Origin: Phocoena phocoena
Taxonomy: Eukaryota; Chordata; Mammalia; Artiodactyla; Phocoenidae
NCBI RefSeq assembly: GCF_963924675.1
Contig: NW_027077403.1
Span: 291,001 to 355,000 of the forward strand
Reading direction: 5' to 3'
Length of the DNA: 64,000 nt
Made by a program: the position numbers and the translations under genes. The notes under the pieces are model-generated. The model saw nothing but the letters and a program-made list of their open reading frames with translations. It made no database searches and had not been told where the DNA came from. The first letter of the stretch is position 1, and the number at the start of each line of letters is the position of its first letter. Shown in pieces: positions 23,256-35,482 of this stretch.

Positions 23256-25001
23256 TTGGCCAAAAAGGGCGTATGCGTTTTTTCCTGAATATATTCAGGA
23301 AAAAACGCATACGCCCTTTTTGACCAAGTGCATCATTGTCGACGTTCCGCCTCTTTTCCTATGCTTTCAGGGCAATTCCAGTCTACACCCTGCTATCGTT
23401 TTCCTGAAATTCTGCCCCGCTTTCAAGTCCCCTTCGCAGGCATACTTCAATATATTTTTGGAGGATAGCTGTCATTTATAACTCTGCAGGTTTGTGAATT
23501 ACAGTGCCCCTGAGCTCCTTTCTTCAACTCGCTTTTTTGTGAGCTGGGCACAAAACCGCAGGATTGCTTCAGGCCCTAATCTGCTTTCAGCAGGGCATGC
23601 TGAGCGTTTGCTTAATTCCTCTTCTTGGTCGGCAATGAGCGTTACATTTGCCCGTGCAGACACCTACAGCTAGTCTCTCATTGGTTCTCCCTATTCCTGT
23701 TCATCTTGCACAGAAATTGCAAGCTGTGCCAAAGAGGAGGTTAAAGGCACTGACTCTCCAAGCGGGGAGAGTGTTAGTAAAGCATCTGGAATGGTGAACG
23801 CGAGGACCAGGATACGAAAACTGAGATGCATTTTAAATCGTTTCCCAATCACATGGTGGTCGATACTCTTGGTTTCCCAAGCATGTTTTAGCTGGAGGAA
23901 GAATCCCTTGAACCTGGAGAGTTGGGACCCATGGAATTGGTACCATGCAGTATGACTTCAAAGGGTCTGCATTTGCTCACCGAAACTCACCAATGCTATC
24001 AGCCTGAAGTGTCCAGCCTTATGTCTCAACCAGCTCTGGGTGTAGATGTGGTCAATCCCGGTTGCATCACATGCCCTGAGTGAATTATTTAAGAATTGCT
24101 CTCTATTTCACTGTCTTTGTGTTTTGTTTTCGAAATTTACTTTGATAATGGGATTTATCGGATTTTCACTGCTGCGTTTCGGCCGCTGTACACACGCTTG
24201 ATTCTCTTATGGAGACATATATATCCATGGGTTTTTAGATTCTTCCTAGTCAGGTATATTCCTAGGCGTTGAATATGTGGTGTTGAGTCCATTTCGTTGA
24301 GCAAGGAGTAGGTCTTGTCTATTATATATTTGGCTTATGGAATGTTATCTGTGCTAATTTCAGTCTCTGGTTTTATGCAGCAACCCAAGACACCTTTCCC
24401 CATAAGCAAGCACTAGTTGGTTTTCTAAATTTGAGACCCTGTTCTGTTTTTTAATTCAGTTCATGTGTAGTCAAGTTTACATTCCGTGTATCAGTGATAT
24501 CTTATGATGTTTCTATTTCTGTGTGACGTAGTTCACATAGAATCACCGTACCTGCATCCACTCACTATTCCGCTACGGGCCTGATGACACAGGTTTCATT
24601 GCTGAGTGATATTGCATTGTACGTACGTGCCACAACTTCTTTATCCATTTTTTGCTTTCTGGGATATTTACGTGGTACTGTAGACGAGCTTCTTGGGAAC
24701 ACAGCCGTCCCAAACTTTGGGGTGGCTCTCTGTTTTTCTTTTTAATTTCCGTAAGCTATAGGACCATAAGTGGAAGTGCCATAGGCTGTGTTGCTTTGTT
24801 TCTTACGTGTTTCAGGAAACACCATACACTTCTCCAGGGTGGCTGCTGGCAATTTACATCCTGCCAATCAGCATAACAAGGCTCCCTGTTCTCCATATCC
24901 TGGCCTAACTTTCTGGATTTTACACTTTTTTCAGATGGCCCTTCTGCCCGGGGGGCAGTGAGACTTCATTGTAGTGCAGATTTCTTTACAGTCTTGCTTG
25001 G
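23256..25001. repeat. Satellite monomer M10
   Basis: 1746 bp. Palindrome 23256-23327 with ttgaccaa on the right. Near 24715 it joins the aactttggggtggctctctg variant to the gtaagctatagg variant, a hybrid of two monomer types. Confidence 0.9.
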
Positions 25002-26748
25002 TTGGCCAAAAAGGGCGTATGCATTTTTCCCTGAATATATTCAGGAAAAAACGCATACGCGCTTTTTGGCCAAGTGCATCATTGTCGACGTTCTGCCTCT
25101 TTTCCTATGCTTTCAGGGCAATTCCAGTCTACCCCCTGCAATCGTTTCCCTGAAATTCTGCCCCGCTTTCAAGTCCCCTTCGCAGGCTTACTTCATTATA
25201 TTTTTGGAGGATAGCTGTCATTTGTAACTCTGCAGGTTTGTGAATTACAGTGCCCCTGAGCTCCTTTCTTCAACTCGCTTTCTTTTGAGCTGGGCACAAA
25301 ACCGCAGGATTGCTTCAGGCCCTAATCTGTTTTCAGCAGGGCACGCTGAGCCTTTGTTTATTTCCTCTTCCTGGTCGGCAATGAGCGTTACATTTGCCCG
25401 TGCAGACACCTACAGCTAGTCTCTCATTGGTTCTCCCTATTCCTGTTCATCTTGCACAGAAATTGCAAGCTGTGCCAAACAGGAGGTTAAAGGCACTGAC
25501 TCTCCAAGCGGGGAGAGTGTTAGTAAAGCATCTGGAATGGTGAACTCGAGGACAAGGATACAAAAACTGAGATCCATTTTAAATCGTTTCCCAATCTCAC
25601 GGTGTACCATACTCTGTGTTTCCCATGCATGTTTTAGCTGAAGGAAGAATCCCTTGAACCTGGAGAGTTGGGACCCATGGAATGGGTACCATGCAGTATG
25701 ACTTCAAAGGGTCTGCATTTGCTCACCGAAACTCACCAATGCTATCAGCCTGAAGTGTCCAGCCTTATGTCTCAACCAGCTCTGGGTGTAGATGTGGTCA
25801 ATCCCGGTTGCATCACATGCCCTGAGTGAATTATTTAAGAATTGCTCTCTATTTCACTGTCTTTGTGTTTTGTTTTCGAAATTTATTTTGATAATGGGAT
25901 TTATCGGATTTTCACTGCTGCGTTTCGGCCGGTGTACACACGCTTGATTCTCTTACGGAGACATATATATGCATGGGTTTTAAGATTCTTCCTAGTCAGG
26001 TATATTCCTAGGCGTTGAATATGTGGTGTTGGGTCCATTTCGTTGAGCAAGGAGTAGGTCTTGTCTATTACATATTTGGCTTATGGATAGTTATCTGTGC
26101 TAATTTCAGTCTCTGGTTTTATGCAGCACCCCAAGGCACCTTTCCCCATAAGCAAGCACTAGTTGGTTTTCTAAATTTGAGACCCTGTTCTGTTTTGTAA
26201 TTCAGTTCATGTGTAGTCAAGTTTACATTCCGTGTATTAGTGATATCTTATGATGTTTCTTTTTCTGTGTGACGTAGTTCACGTAGAATCACCGTACCTG
26301 CATCCACTCACTATGCCGCTACGGGCCTGATGACACAGATTTCATTGCTGAGTGATATTGCATTGTACGTACGTGCCACATCTTCTTTATCCATTTTTTG
26401 CTTTCTGGGATATTTACCTGATACTGTAGACGAGCTTCTTGTGAACACAGCCGTCCCAAATATTGGGGTGGCTGTCTGTTTTTGATTTTAATTTCCGTAA
26501 GCTATAGGACCATAAGTGGAAGTGCCATAGGCTGTGTTGCTTTGTTTCTTACGTGTTTCAGGAAACACCATACACTTCTCCAGGGTGGCTGCTGGCAATT
26601 TACATCCTGCCAATCAGCATAACAAGGCTCCCTGTTCTCCATATCCTGTCCTACCTTTCTGGATTTTACACTTTTTTCAGATGGCCCTTTTGCCCGGGGG
26701 GCAGTGAGACTTCATTGTAGTGCAGATTTCCTTTACAGGCTGGCTTGG
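25002..26748. repeat. Satellite monomer M11
   Basis: 1747 bp. Palindrome 25002-25073 with private mismatches (gcatttttccctg on the left, acgcgcttttt on the right). From about 25925 it takes on the variants of the M12-M15 block (ggccggtgtacac, tatatgcatggg, tggatagtt). Confidence 0.9.
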
Positions 26749-28495
26749 TTGGCCAAAAAGGGCGTATGCGTTTTTTCCTGAATATATTCAGGAAAAAACG
26801 CATACGCCCTTTTTGGCCAAGTGCATCATTGTCGACGTTCTGCCTCTTTTCCTATGCTTTCAGGGCAATTCCAGTCTACCCCCTGCAATGGTTTTCCTGA
26901 AACTCTGCTCCGCTTTCAAGTCCCCTTCGCAGGCTTACTTCAATATATTTTTGGGGGATAGCTGTCATTTATAACTCTGCAGGTTTGTGAATTACAGTGC
27001 CCCTGAGCTCCTTTCTTCAACTCGCTTTCTTGTGATCTTGGCACAAAACCGCAGGATTGCTTCAGGCCCTAATCTGTTTCCGGCAGGGCACGCTGAGCCT
27101 TTGTTTAATTCCTTTTCCTGGTGGGAAATGAGCGTTACATTTGCCCGTGCAGACAGCTATAGCTAGTCTCTCATTGGTTCTCCCTATTCGTGTTCATCTT
27201 GCACAGAAATTGCAAGCTGTGCCAAAGAGGAGGTTAAAGGCACTGACTCTCCAAGCAGGGAGAGTGTTAGTAAAGCATCTGGAATGGTGAACCCGAGGAC
27301 CAGGATACGAAAACTGAGATGCATTTTAAATCGTTTCCCAATCACACGGTGGACGATACTCTGGGTTTCCCATGCATGTTTTAGCTGGAGGAAGAATCCC
27401 TTGAACCTGGAGAGTTAGGACCCATGGAATGGTTACCATGCAGTATGACTTCAAAGGGTCTGCATTTCCTCACAGAAACTCACCAATGCTATCAGCCTGA
27501 AGTGTCCAGCCTTATGTCTCAACCAGCTCTGGGTGTAGATGTGGTCAATCCCGGTTGCATCACATGCCCTGAGTGAATTATTTAAGAATTGCTCTCTATT
27601 TCACAGTCTTTGTGTTTTGTTTTCGAAATTAATTTTGATAATGGGATTTATCGGATTTTCACTGCTGCGTTTCGGCCGGTGTACACACGCTTGATTCTCT
27701 TACGGAGACATATATATGCATGGGTTTTAAGATTATTCCTAGTCAGGTATATTCCTAGGCGTTGAATATGTGGTGTTGGGTCCATTTCGTTGAGCAAGGA
27801 GTAGGTCTTGTCTATTACATATTTGGCTTATGGATAGTTATCTGTGCTAATTTCAGTCTCTGGTTTTATGCAGCACCCCAAGGCACCTTTCCCCATAAGC
27901 AAGCACTAGTTGGTTTTCTAAATTTGAGACCCTGTTCTGTTTTGTAATTCAGTTCATGTGTAGTCAAGTTTACATTCCGTGTATTAGTGATATCTTATGA
28001 TGTTTCTTTTTCTGTGTGACGTAGTTCACGTAGAATCACCGTACCTACATCCACTCACTATGCCGCTACGGGCCTGATGACACAGATTTCATTGCTGAGT
28101 GATATTGCATTGTACGTACGTGCCACATCTTCTTTATCCATTTTTTGCTTTCTGGGATATTTACCTGATACTGTAGACGAGCTTCTTGTGAACACAGCCG
28201 TCCCAAATATTGGGGTGGCTGTCTGTTTTTGATTTTAATTTCCGTAAGCTATAGGACCATAAGTGGAAGTGCCATAGGCTGTGTTGCTTTGTTTCTTACG
28301 TGTTTCAGGAAACACCATACACTTCTCCAGGGTGGCTGCTGGCAATTTACATCCTGCCAATCAGCATAACAAGGCTCCCTGTTCTCCATATCCTGTCCTA
28401 CCTTTCTGGATTTTACACTTTTTTTTGATGGCCCTTTTGCCCGGGGGGCAGTGAGACTTCATTGTAGTGCAGATTTCCTTTACAGGCTGGCTTGG
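26749..28495. repeat. Satellite monomer M12 (homogenised block)
   Basis: 1747 bp. Perfect palindrome 26749-26820. Block-specific states: caggctggcttggttgg before the palindrome, tgcaatggttttcctgaaac, gtgatcttggcac, and gacagctatagc. Confidence 0.9.
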
Positions 28496-30242
28496 TTGGC
28501 CAAAAAGGGCGTATGCGTTTTTTCCTGAATATATTCAGGAAAAAACGCATACGCCCTTTTTGGCCAAGTGCATCATTGTCGACGTTCTGCCTCTTTTCCT
28601 ATGCTTTCAGGGCAATTCCAGTCTACCCCCTGCAATGGTTTTCCTGAAACTCTGCTCCGCTTTCAAGTCCCCTTCGCAGGCTTACTTCAATATATTTTTG
28701 GAGGATAGCTGTCATTTATAACTCTGCAGGTTTGTGAATTACAGTGCCCCTGAGCTCCTTTCTTCAACTCGCTTTCTTGTGATCTTGGCACAAAACCGCA
28801 GGATTGCTTCAGGCCCTAATCTGTTTCCGGCAGGGCACGCTGAGCCTTTGTTTAATTCCTTTTCCTGGTGGGAAATGAGCGTTACATTTGCCCGTGCAGA
28901 CAGCTATAGCTAGTCTCTCATTGGTTCTCCCTATTCGTGTTCATCTTGCACAGAAATTGCAAGCTGTGCCAAAGAGGAGGTTAAAGGCACTGACTCTCCA
29001 AGCAGGGAGAGTGTTAGTAAAGCATCTGGAATGGTGAACCCGAGGACCAGGATACGAAAACTGAGATGCATTTTAAATCGTTTCCCAATCACACGGTGGA
29101 CGATACTCTGGGTTTCCCATGCATGTTTTAGCTGGAGGAAGAATCCCTTGAACCTGGAGAGTTGGGACCCATGGAATGGTTACCATGCAGTATGACTTCA
29201 AAGGGTCTGCATTTCCTCACAGAAACTCACCAATGCTATCAGCCTGAAGTGTCCAGCCTTATGTCTCAACCAGCTCTGGGTGTAGATGTGGTCAATCCCG
29301 GTTGCATCACATGCCCTGAGTGAATTATTTAAGAATTGCTCTCTATTTCACAGTCTTTGTGTTTTGTTTTCGAAATTTATTTTGATAATGGGATTTATCG
29401 GATTTTCACTGCTGCGTTTCGGCCGGTGTACACACGCTTGATTCTCTTACGGAGACATATATATGCATGGGTTTTAAGATTATTCCTAGTCAGGTATATT
29501 CCTAGGCGTTGAATATGTGGTGTTGGGTCCATTTCGTTGAGCAAGGAGTAGGTCTTGTCTATTACATATTTGGCTTATGGATAGTTATCTGTGCTAATTT
29601 CAGTCTCTGGTTTTATGCAGCACCCCAAGGCACCTTTCCCCATAAGCAAGCACTAGTTGGTTTTCTAAATTTGAGACCCTGTTCTGTTTTGTAATTCAGT
29701 TCATGTGTAGTCAAGTTTACATTCCGTGTATTAGTGATATCTTATGATGTTTCTTTTTCTGTGTGACGTAGTTCACGTAGAATCACCGTACCTGCATCCA
29801 CTCACTATGCCGCTACGGGCCTGATGACACAGATTTCATTGCTGAGTGATATTGCATTGTACGTACGTGCCACATCTTCTTTATCCATTTTTTGCTTTCT
29901 GGGATATTTACCTGATACTGTAGACGAGCTTCTTGTGAACACAGCCGTCCCAAATATTGGGGTGGCTGTCCGTTTTTGATTTTAATTTCCGTAAGCTATA
30001 GGACCATAAGTGGAAGTGCCATAGGCTGTGTTGCTTTGTTTCTTACGTGTTTCAGGAAACACCATACACTTCTCCAGGGTGGCTGCTGGCAATTTACATC
30101 CTGCCAATCAGCATAACAAGGCTCCCTGTTCTCCATATCCTGTCCTACCTTTCTGGATTTTACACTTTTTTTTGATGGCCCTTTTGCCCGGGGGGCAGTG
30201 AGACTTCATTGTAGTGCAGATTTCCATTACAGGCTGGCTTGT
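28496..30242. repeat. Satellite monomer M13 (homogenised block)
   Basis: 1747 bp, almost identical to M12. Perfect palindrome 28496-28567. It shares cctattcgtgttc near 28930 and the ttttttttgatggccc change near 28420/30167 with its neighbours. Confidence 0.9.
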
Positions 30243-31989
30243 TTGGCCAAAAAGGGCGTATGCGTTTTTTCCTGAATATATTCAGGAAACAACGCATACG
30301 CCCTTTTTGGCCAAGTGCATCATTGTCGACGTTCTGCCTCTTTTCCTATGCTTTCAGGGCAATTCCAGTCTACCCCCTGCAATGGTTTTCCTGAAACTCT
30401 GCTCCGTTTTCAAGTCCCCTTCGCAGGCTTACTTCAATATATTTTTGGAGGATAGCTGTCATTTATAACTCTGCAGGTTTGTGAATTACAGTGCCCCTGA
30501 GCTCCTTTCTTCAACTCGCTTTCTTGTGATCTTGGCACAAAACCGCATGATTGCTTCAGGCCCTAATCTGTTTCCGGCAGGGCACGCTGAGCCTTTGTTT
30601 AATTCCTTTTCCTGGTGGGAAATGAGCGTTACATTTGCCCGTGCAGACAGCTATAGCTAGTCTCTCATTGGTTCTCCCTATTCCTGTTCATCTTGCACAG
30701 AAATTGCAAGCTGTGCCAAACAGGTGGTTAAAGGCACTGACTCTCCAAGCAGGGAGAGTGTTAGTAAAGCATCTGGAATGGTGAACCCGAGGACCAGGAT
30801 ACGAAAACTGAGATGCATTTTAAATCGTTTCCCAATCACACGGTGGACGATACTCTGGGTTTCCCATGCATGTTTTAGCTGGAGGAAGTATCCCTTGAAC
30901 CTGAAGAGTTGGGACCCATGGAATGGTTACCATGCAGTATGACTTCAAAGGGTCTGCATTTGCTCACAGAAACTCACCAATGCTATCAGCCTGAAGTGTC
31001 CAGCCTTATGTCTCAACCAGCTCTGGGTGTAGATGTGGTCAATCCCGGTTGCATCACATGCCCTGAGTGAATTATTTAAGAATTGCTTTCTATTTCACTG
31101 TCTTTGTGTTTTGTTTTCGAAATTTATTTGGATAATGGGATTTATCGGATTTTCACTGCTGCGTTTCGGCCGGTGTACACACGCTTTATTCTCTTACGGA
31201 GACATATATATGCATGGGTTTAAAGATTCTTCCTAGTCAGGTATATTCCTAGGCGTTGAATATGTGGTGTTGGGTCCATTTCGTTGAGCAAGGAGTAGGT
31301 CTTGTCTATTACATATTTGGCTTATGGATAGTTATCTGTGCTAATTTCAGTCTCTGGTTTTATGCAGCACCCCAAGGCACCTTTACCCATAAGCAAGCAC
31401 TAGTTGGTTTTCTAAATTTGAGACCCTGTTCTGTTTTGTAATTCAGTTCATGTGTAGTCAAGTTTACATTCCGTGTATTAGTGATATCTTATGATGTTTC
31501 TTTTTCTGTGTGACGTAGTTCACGTAGAATCACCGTACCTGCATCCACTCACTATGCCGCTACGGGCCTGATGACACAGATTTCATTGCTGAGTGATATT
31601 GCATTGTACGTACGTGCCACATCTTCTTTATCCATTTTTTGCTTTCTGGGATATTTACCTGATACTGTAGACGAGCTTCTTGTGAACACAGCCGTCCCAA
31701 ATATTGGGGTGGCTGTCTGTTTTTGATTTTAATTTCCGTAAGCTATAGGACCATAAGTGGAAGTGCCATAGGCTGTGTTGCTTTGTTTCTTACGTGTTTC
31801 AGGAAACACCATACACTTCTCCAGGGTGGCTGCTGGCAATTTACATCCTGCCAATCAGCATAACAAGGCTCCCTGTTCTCCATATCCTGTCCTACCTTTC
31901 TGGATTTTACACTTTTTTCAGATGGCCCTTTTGCCCGGGGGGCAGTGAGACTTCATTGTAGTGCAGATTTACTTTACAGGCTGGCTTGG
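30243..31989. repeat. Satellite monomer M14 (homogenised block)
   Basis: 1747 bp. Palindrome 30243-30314 with one mismatch (caggaaacaacg). It keeps gtgatcttggcac and ggccggtg but has cctattcctg rather than cctattcgtg. Confidence 0.9.
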
Positions 31990-33735
31990 TTGGCCAAAAA
32001 GGGCGTATGCGTTTTTTCCTGAATATATTCAGGAAAAAACGCATACGCCCTTTTTGGCCAAGTGCATCATTGTCGACGTTCTGCCTCTTTTCTTATGCTT
32101 TCAGGGCAATTCCAGTCTACCCCCTGCAATGGTTTTCCTGAAACTCTGCTCCGCTTTCAAGTCCCCTTCGCAGGCTTACTTCCATATATTTTTGGAGGAT
32201 AGCTGTCATTTATAACTCTGCAGGTTTGTGAATTACAGTGCCCCTGAGCTCCTTTCTTCAACTCGCTTTCTTGTGATCTTGGCACAAAACCGCAGGATTG
32301 CTTCAGGCCCTAATCTGTTTCCGGCAGGGCACGCTGAGCCTTTGTTTAATTCCTCTTCCTGGTGGGAAATGAGCGTTACATTTGCCCGTGCAGACACCTA
32401 AAGCTAGTCTCTCATTGGTTCTCCCTATTCCTGTTCATCTTGCACAGAAATTGCAAGCTGTGCCAAAGAGGAGGTTGAAGGCACTGACTCTCCAAGCAGG
32501 GAGAGTGTTAGTAAAGCATCTGGAATGGTGAACCCGAGGACCAGGATACGAAAACTGAGATGCATTTTAAATCGTTTCCCAATCACACGGTGGACGATAC
32601 TCTGGGTTTCCCATGCATGTTTTAGCTGGAGGAAGAATGCCTTGAACCTGGAGAGTTGGGACCCATGGAATGGTTACCATGCAGTATGACTTCAAAGGGT
32701 CTGCATTTGCTCACAGAAACTCACCAATGCTATCAGCCTGAAGTGTCCAGCCTTATGTCTCAACCAGCTCTGGGTGTAGATGTGGTCAATCCCGGTTGTG
32801 TCACATGCCCTGAGTGAATTATTTAAGAATTGCTCTCTATTTCAGTGTCTTTGTGTTTTGTTTTCGAAATTTATTTTGATAAAGGGATTTATCGGATTTT
32901 CACTGCTGCGTTTCGGCCGCAGTGCACACGCGTGATTCACTTATGGAGACATATATATCCATGGGTTTTAAGATTCTTCCTAGTCAGGTATATTCCTAGG
33001 CGTTGAATATGTGGTGTTGGGACCATTTCGTTGAGCAAGGAGTAGGTCTTGTCTATTACATATTTGGCTTATGGAAAGTTATCTGTGCTAATTTCAGTCT
33101 CTGGTTTTATGCAGCACCCCAACGCACCTTTCCCCATAAGCAAGCACTAGTTGGTTTTCTAAATTTGAGACCCTGTTCTGTTTTGTAATTCAGTTCATGT
33201 GTCGTCAAGTTTACATTCCGTGTATTAGTGATATCTTATGATGTTTCTTTTTCTGTGTGACGTAGTTCACGTAGAATCACCGTACCTACATCCACTCACT
33301 ATGCCGCTACGGGCCTGATGACACAGATTTCATTGCTGAATGATACTGCATTGTATGTACGTGCCACAACTTCTTTATCCATTTTTTGCTTTCTGGGATA
33401 TTTACCTGATACTGTAGACGAGCTTCTTGTGAACACAGCCGTCCCAAATATTGGGGTGCTGTCTGTTTTTGATTTTAATTTCCGTAAGCTATAGGACCAT
33501 AAGTGGAAGTGCCATAGGCTGTGTTGCTTTGTTTCTTACGTGTTTCAGGAAACACCATACACTTCTCCAGGGTGGCTGCTGGCAATTTACATCCTGCCAA
33601 TCAGCATAACAAGGCTCCCTGTTCTCCATATCCTGTCCTACCTTTCTGGATTTTACACTTTTTTCAGATGGCCCTTTTGCCCGGGGGGCAGTGAGACTTC
33701 ATTGTAGTGCAGATTTCCTTTACAGGCTTGCTTGG
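31990..33735. repeat. Satellite monomer M15 (end of homogenised block)
   Basis: 1746 bp. Perfect palindrome 31990-32061. The block variants end in the first few hundred bases. Its 3' part (gataaaggg near 32879, ggccgcagtgcac near 32917, gggaccatttcg) instead matches M16. Confidence 0.9.
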
Positions 33736-35482
33736 TTGGCCAAAAAGGGCGTATGCGTTTTTTCCTGAATATATTCAGGGAAAAACGCATACGCCCTTTT
33801 TGGCCAAGTGCATCATTGTCGACGTTCTGCCTCTTTTCCTATGCTTTCTGGGCAATTCCAGTCTACCCCCTGCAATCGTTTTCCTGAAATTCTGCCCCGC
33901 TTTCAAGTCCCCTTCGCAGGCTTACTTCAATATATTTTTGGAGGATAGCTGTCATTTATAACTCTGCAGGTTTGTGAATTACAGTGCCCCTGAGCTCCTT
34001 TCTTCAACTCGCTTTCTTGTGAGCTGGGCACAAAACCGCAGTATTGCTTCAGGCCCAAATCTGTTTCCGGCAGGGCACACTGAGACTTTGGTTAATTCCT
34101 CTTCCTGGTGGGAAATGAGCGTTACATTGGCCCGTGCAGACACCTAGAGCTAGTGTCTCATTCGTTCTCCCTATTCCTGTTCATCTTGCACAGAAATTGC
34201 AAGCTGTGCCAAACAGGAGGTTAAAGGCACTGACTCTCCAAGCAGGGAGAGTGTTAGTAAAGCATCTGGAATGGTGAACACAAGGACCAGGATACGAAAA
34301 CTGAGATGCATTTTAAATCGTTTCCCAATCACACGGTGGACCATACTGTGGGTTTCCCATGCATGTTTTAGCTGGAGGAAGAATCCGTTGAACCTGAAGA
34401 GTTGGGACCCATGGAATAGGTACAATGCAGTATGACTTCAAAGGGTCTGCATTTGCTCACCGAAACTCACCAATGCTATCAGCCTGAAGTGTCCAGCCTT
34501 ATGTCTCAACTAGCTCTGGGTGTAGATGTGGTCAATCCCGGTTGCATCACATGCCCTGACTGAATTATTTAAGAATTGCTCTCTATTTCACTGTCTTTGT
34601 GTTTTGTTTTCGAAATTTATTTTGATAAAGGGATTTATCGGATTTTCACTGCTGCGTTTCGGCCGCAGTGCACATGCTTGATTCTCTTATGGAGACATAT
34701 ATATCCATGGGTTTTAAGATTCTTCCTAGTCAGGTATATTCCTAGGCGTTGAATATGTGGTGTTGGGACCATTTCGTTGAGCAAGGAGTAGGTCTTGTGT
34801 ATTACATATTTGGCTTATGGAAAGTTATCTGTGCTAATTTCAGTCTCTGGTTTTATGCAGCATCCCAAGGCACCTTTCCCCATAAGCAAGCACTAGTTGG
34901 TTTTCTAAATTTGAGACCCTGTTCTGTTTTGTAATTCAGTTCATGTGTAGTCAAGCTTACATTCCGTGTGTCAGTGATATCTTATGATGTTTCTATTTCT
35001 GTGTGACGTAGTTCACGTAGAATCACCGTACCTGCATCCACTCAGTATGCTGCTACGGGCCTGATGACACAGGTTTCATTGCTGAGTGATATTGCATTGT
35101 ACGTACGTGCCACAACTTCTTTATCCATTTTTTGCTTTCTGGGATATTTACCTGATACTGTAGACGAGCTTCTTGTGAACACAGCCGTCCCAAATATTGG
35201 GGTGGCTGTCTGTTTTTGATTTTAATTTCCCTAAATAATAGGACCATAAGTGGAAGTGCCATAGGCTGTGTTGCTTTGTTTCTTACGTGTTTCAGGAAAC
35301 ACCATACACTTCTCCAGGGTGGCTGCTGGCAATTTACATCCTGCCAATCAGCATAACAAGGCTCCCTGTTCTCCATATCCTGTCCTAACTTTCTGGATTT
35401 TACACTTTTTTCAGATGGCCCTTTTGCCCGGGGGGCAGTGAGACTTCATTGTAGTGCAGATTTCCATTACAACCTTGCGTGG
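33736..35482. repeat. Satellite monomer M16
   Basis: 1747 bp. Palindrome 33736-33807 with one mismatch (cagggaaaaacg). It shares cctagagctagtgtctcattcg (about 34143) with M7 and gataaaggg (34624) with M15. Confidence 0.9.

Noticed and set aside
35053..35376. Minus-strand ORF of about 107 codons in several monomers (also 38546-38869, 42037-42360, 45533-45856) as a possible gene
   Set aside because: Only its end (WIKKLW, YHSAMK) is in the L1 ORF2 frame; the rest is frame-shifted L1 sequence, and many monomers lack the ORF. It is a fossil.
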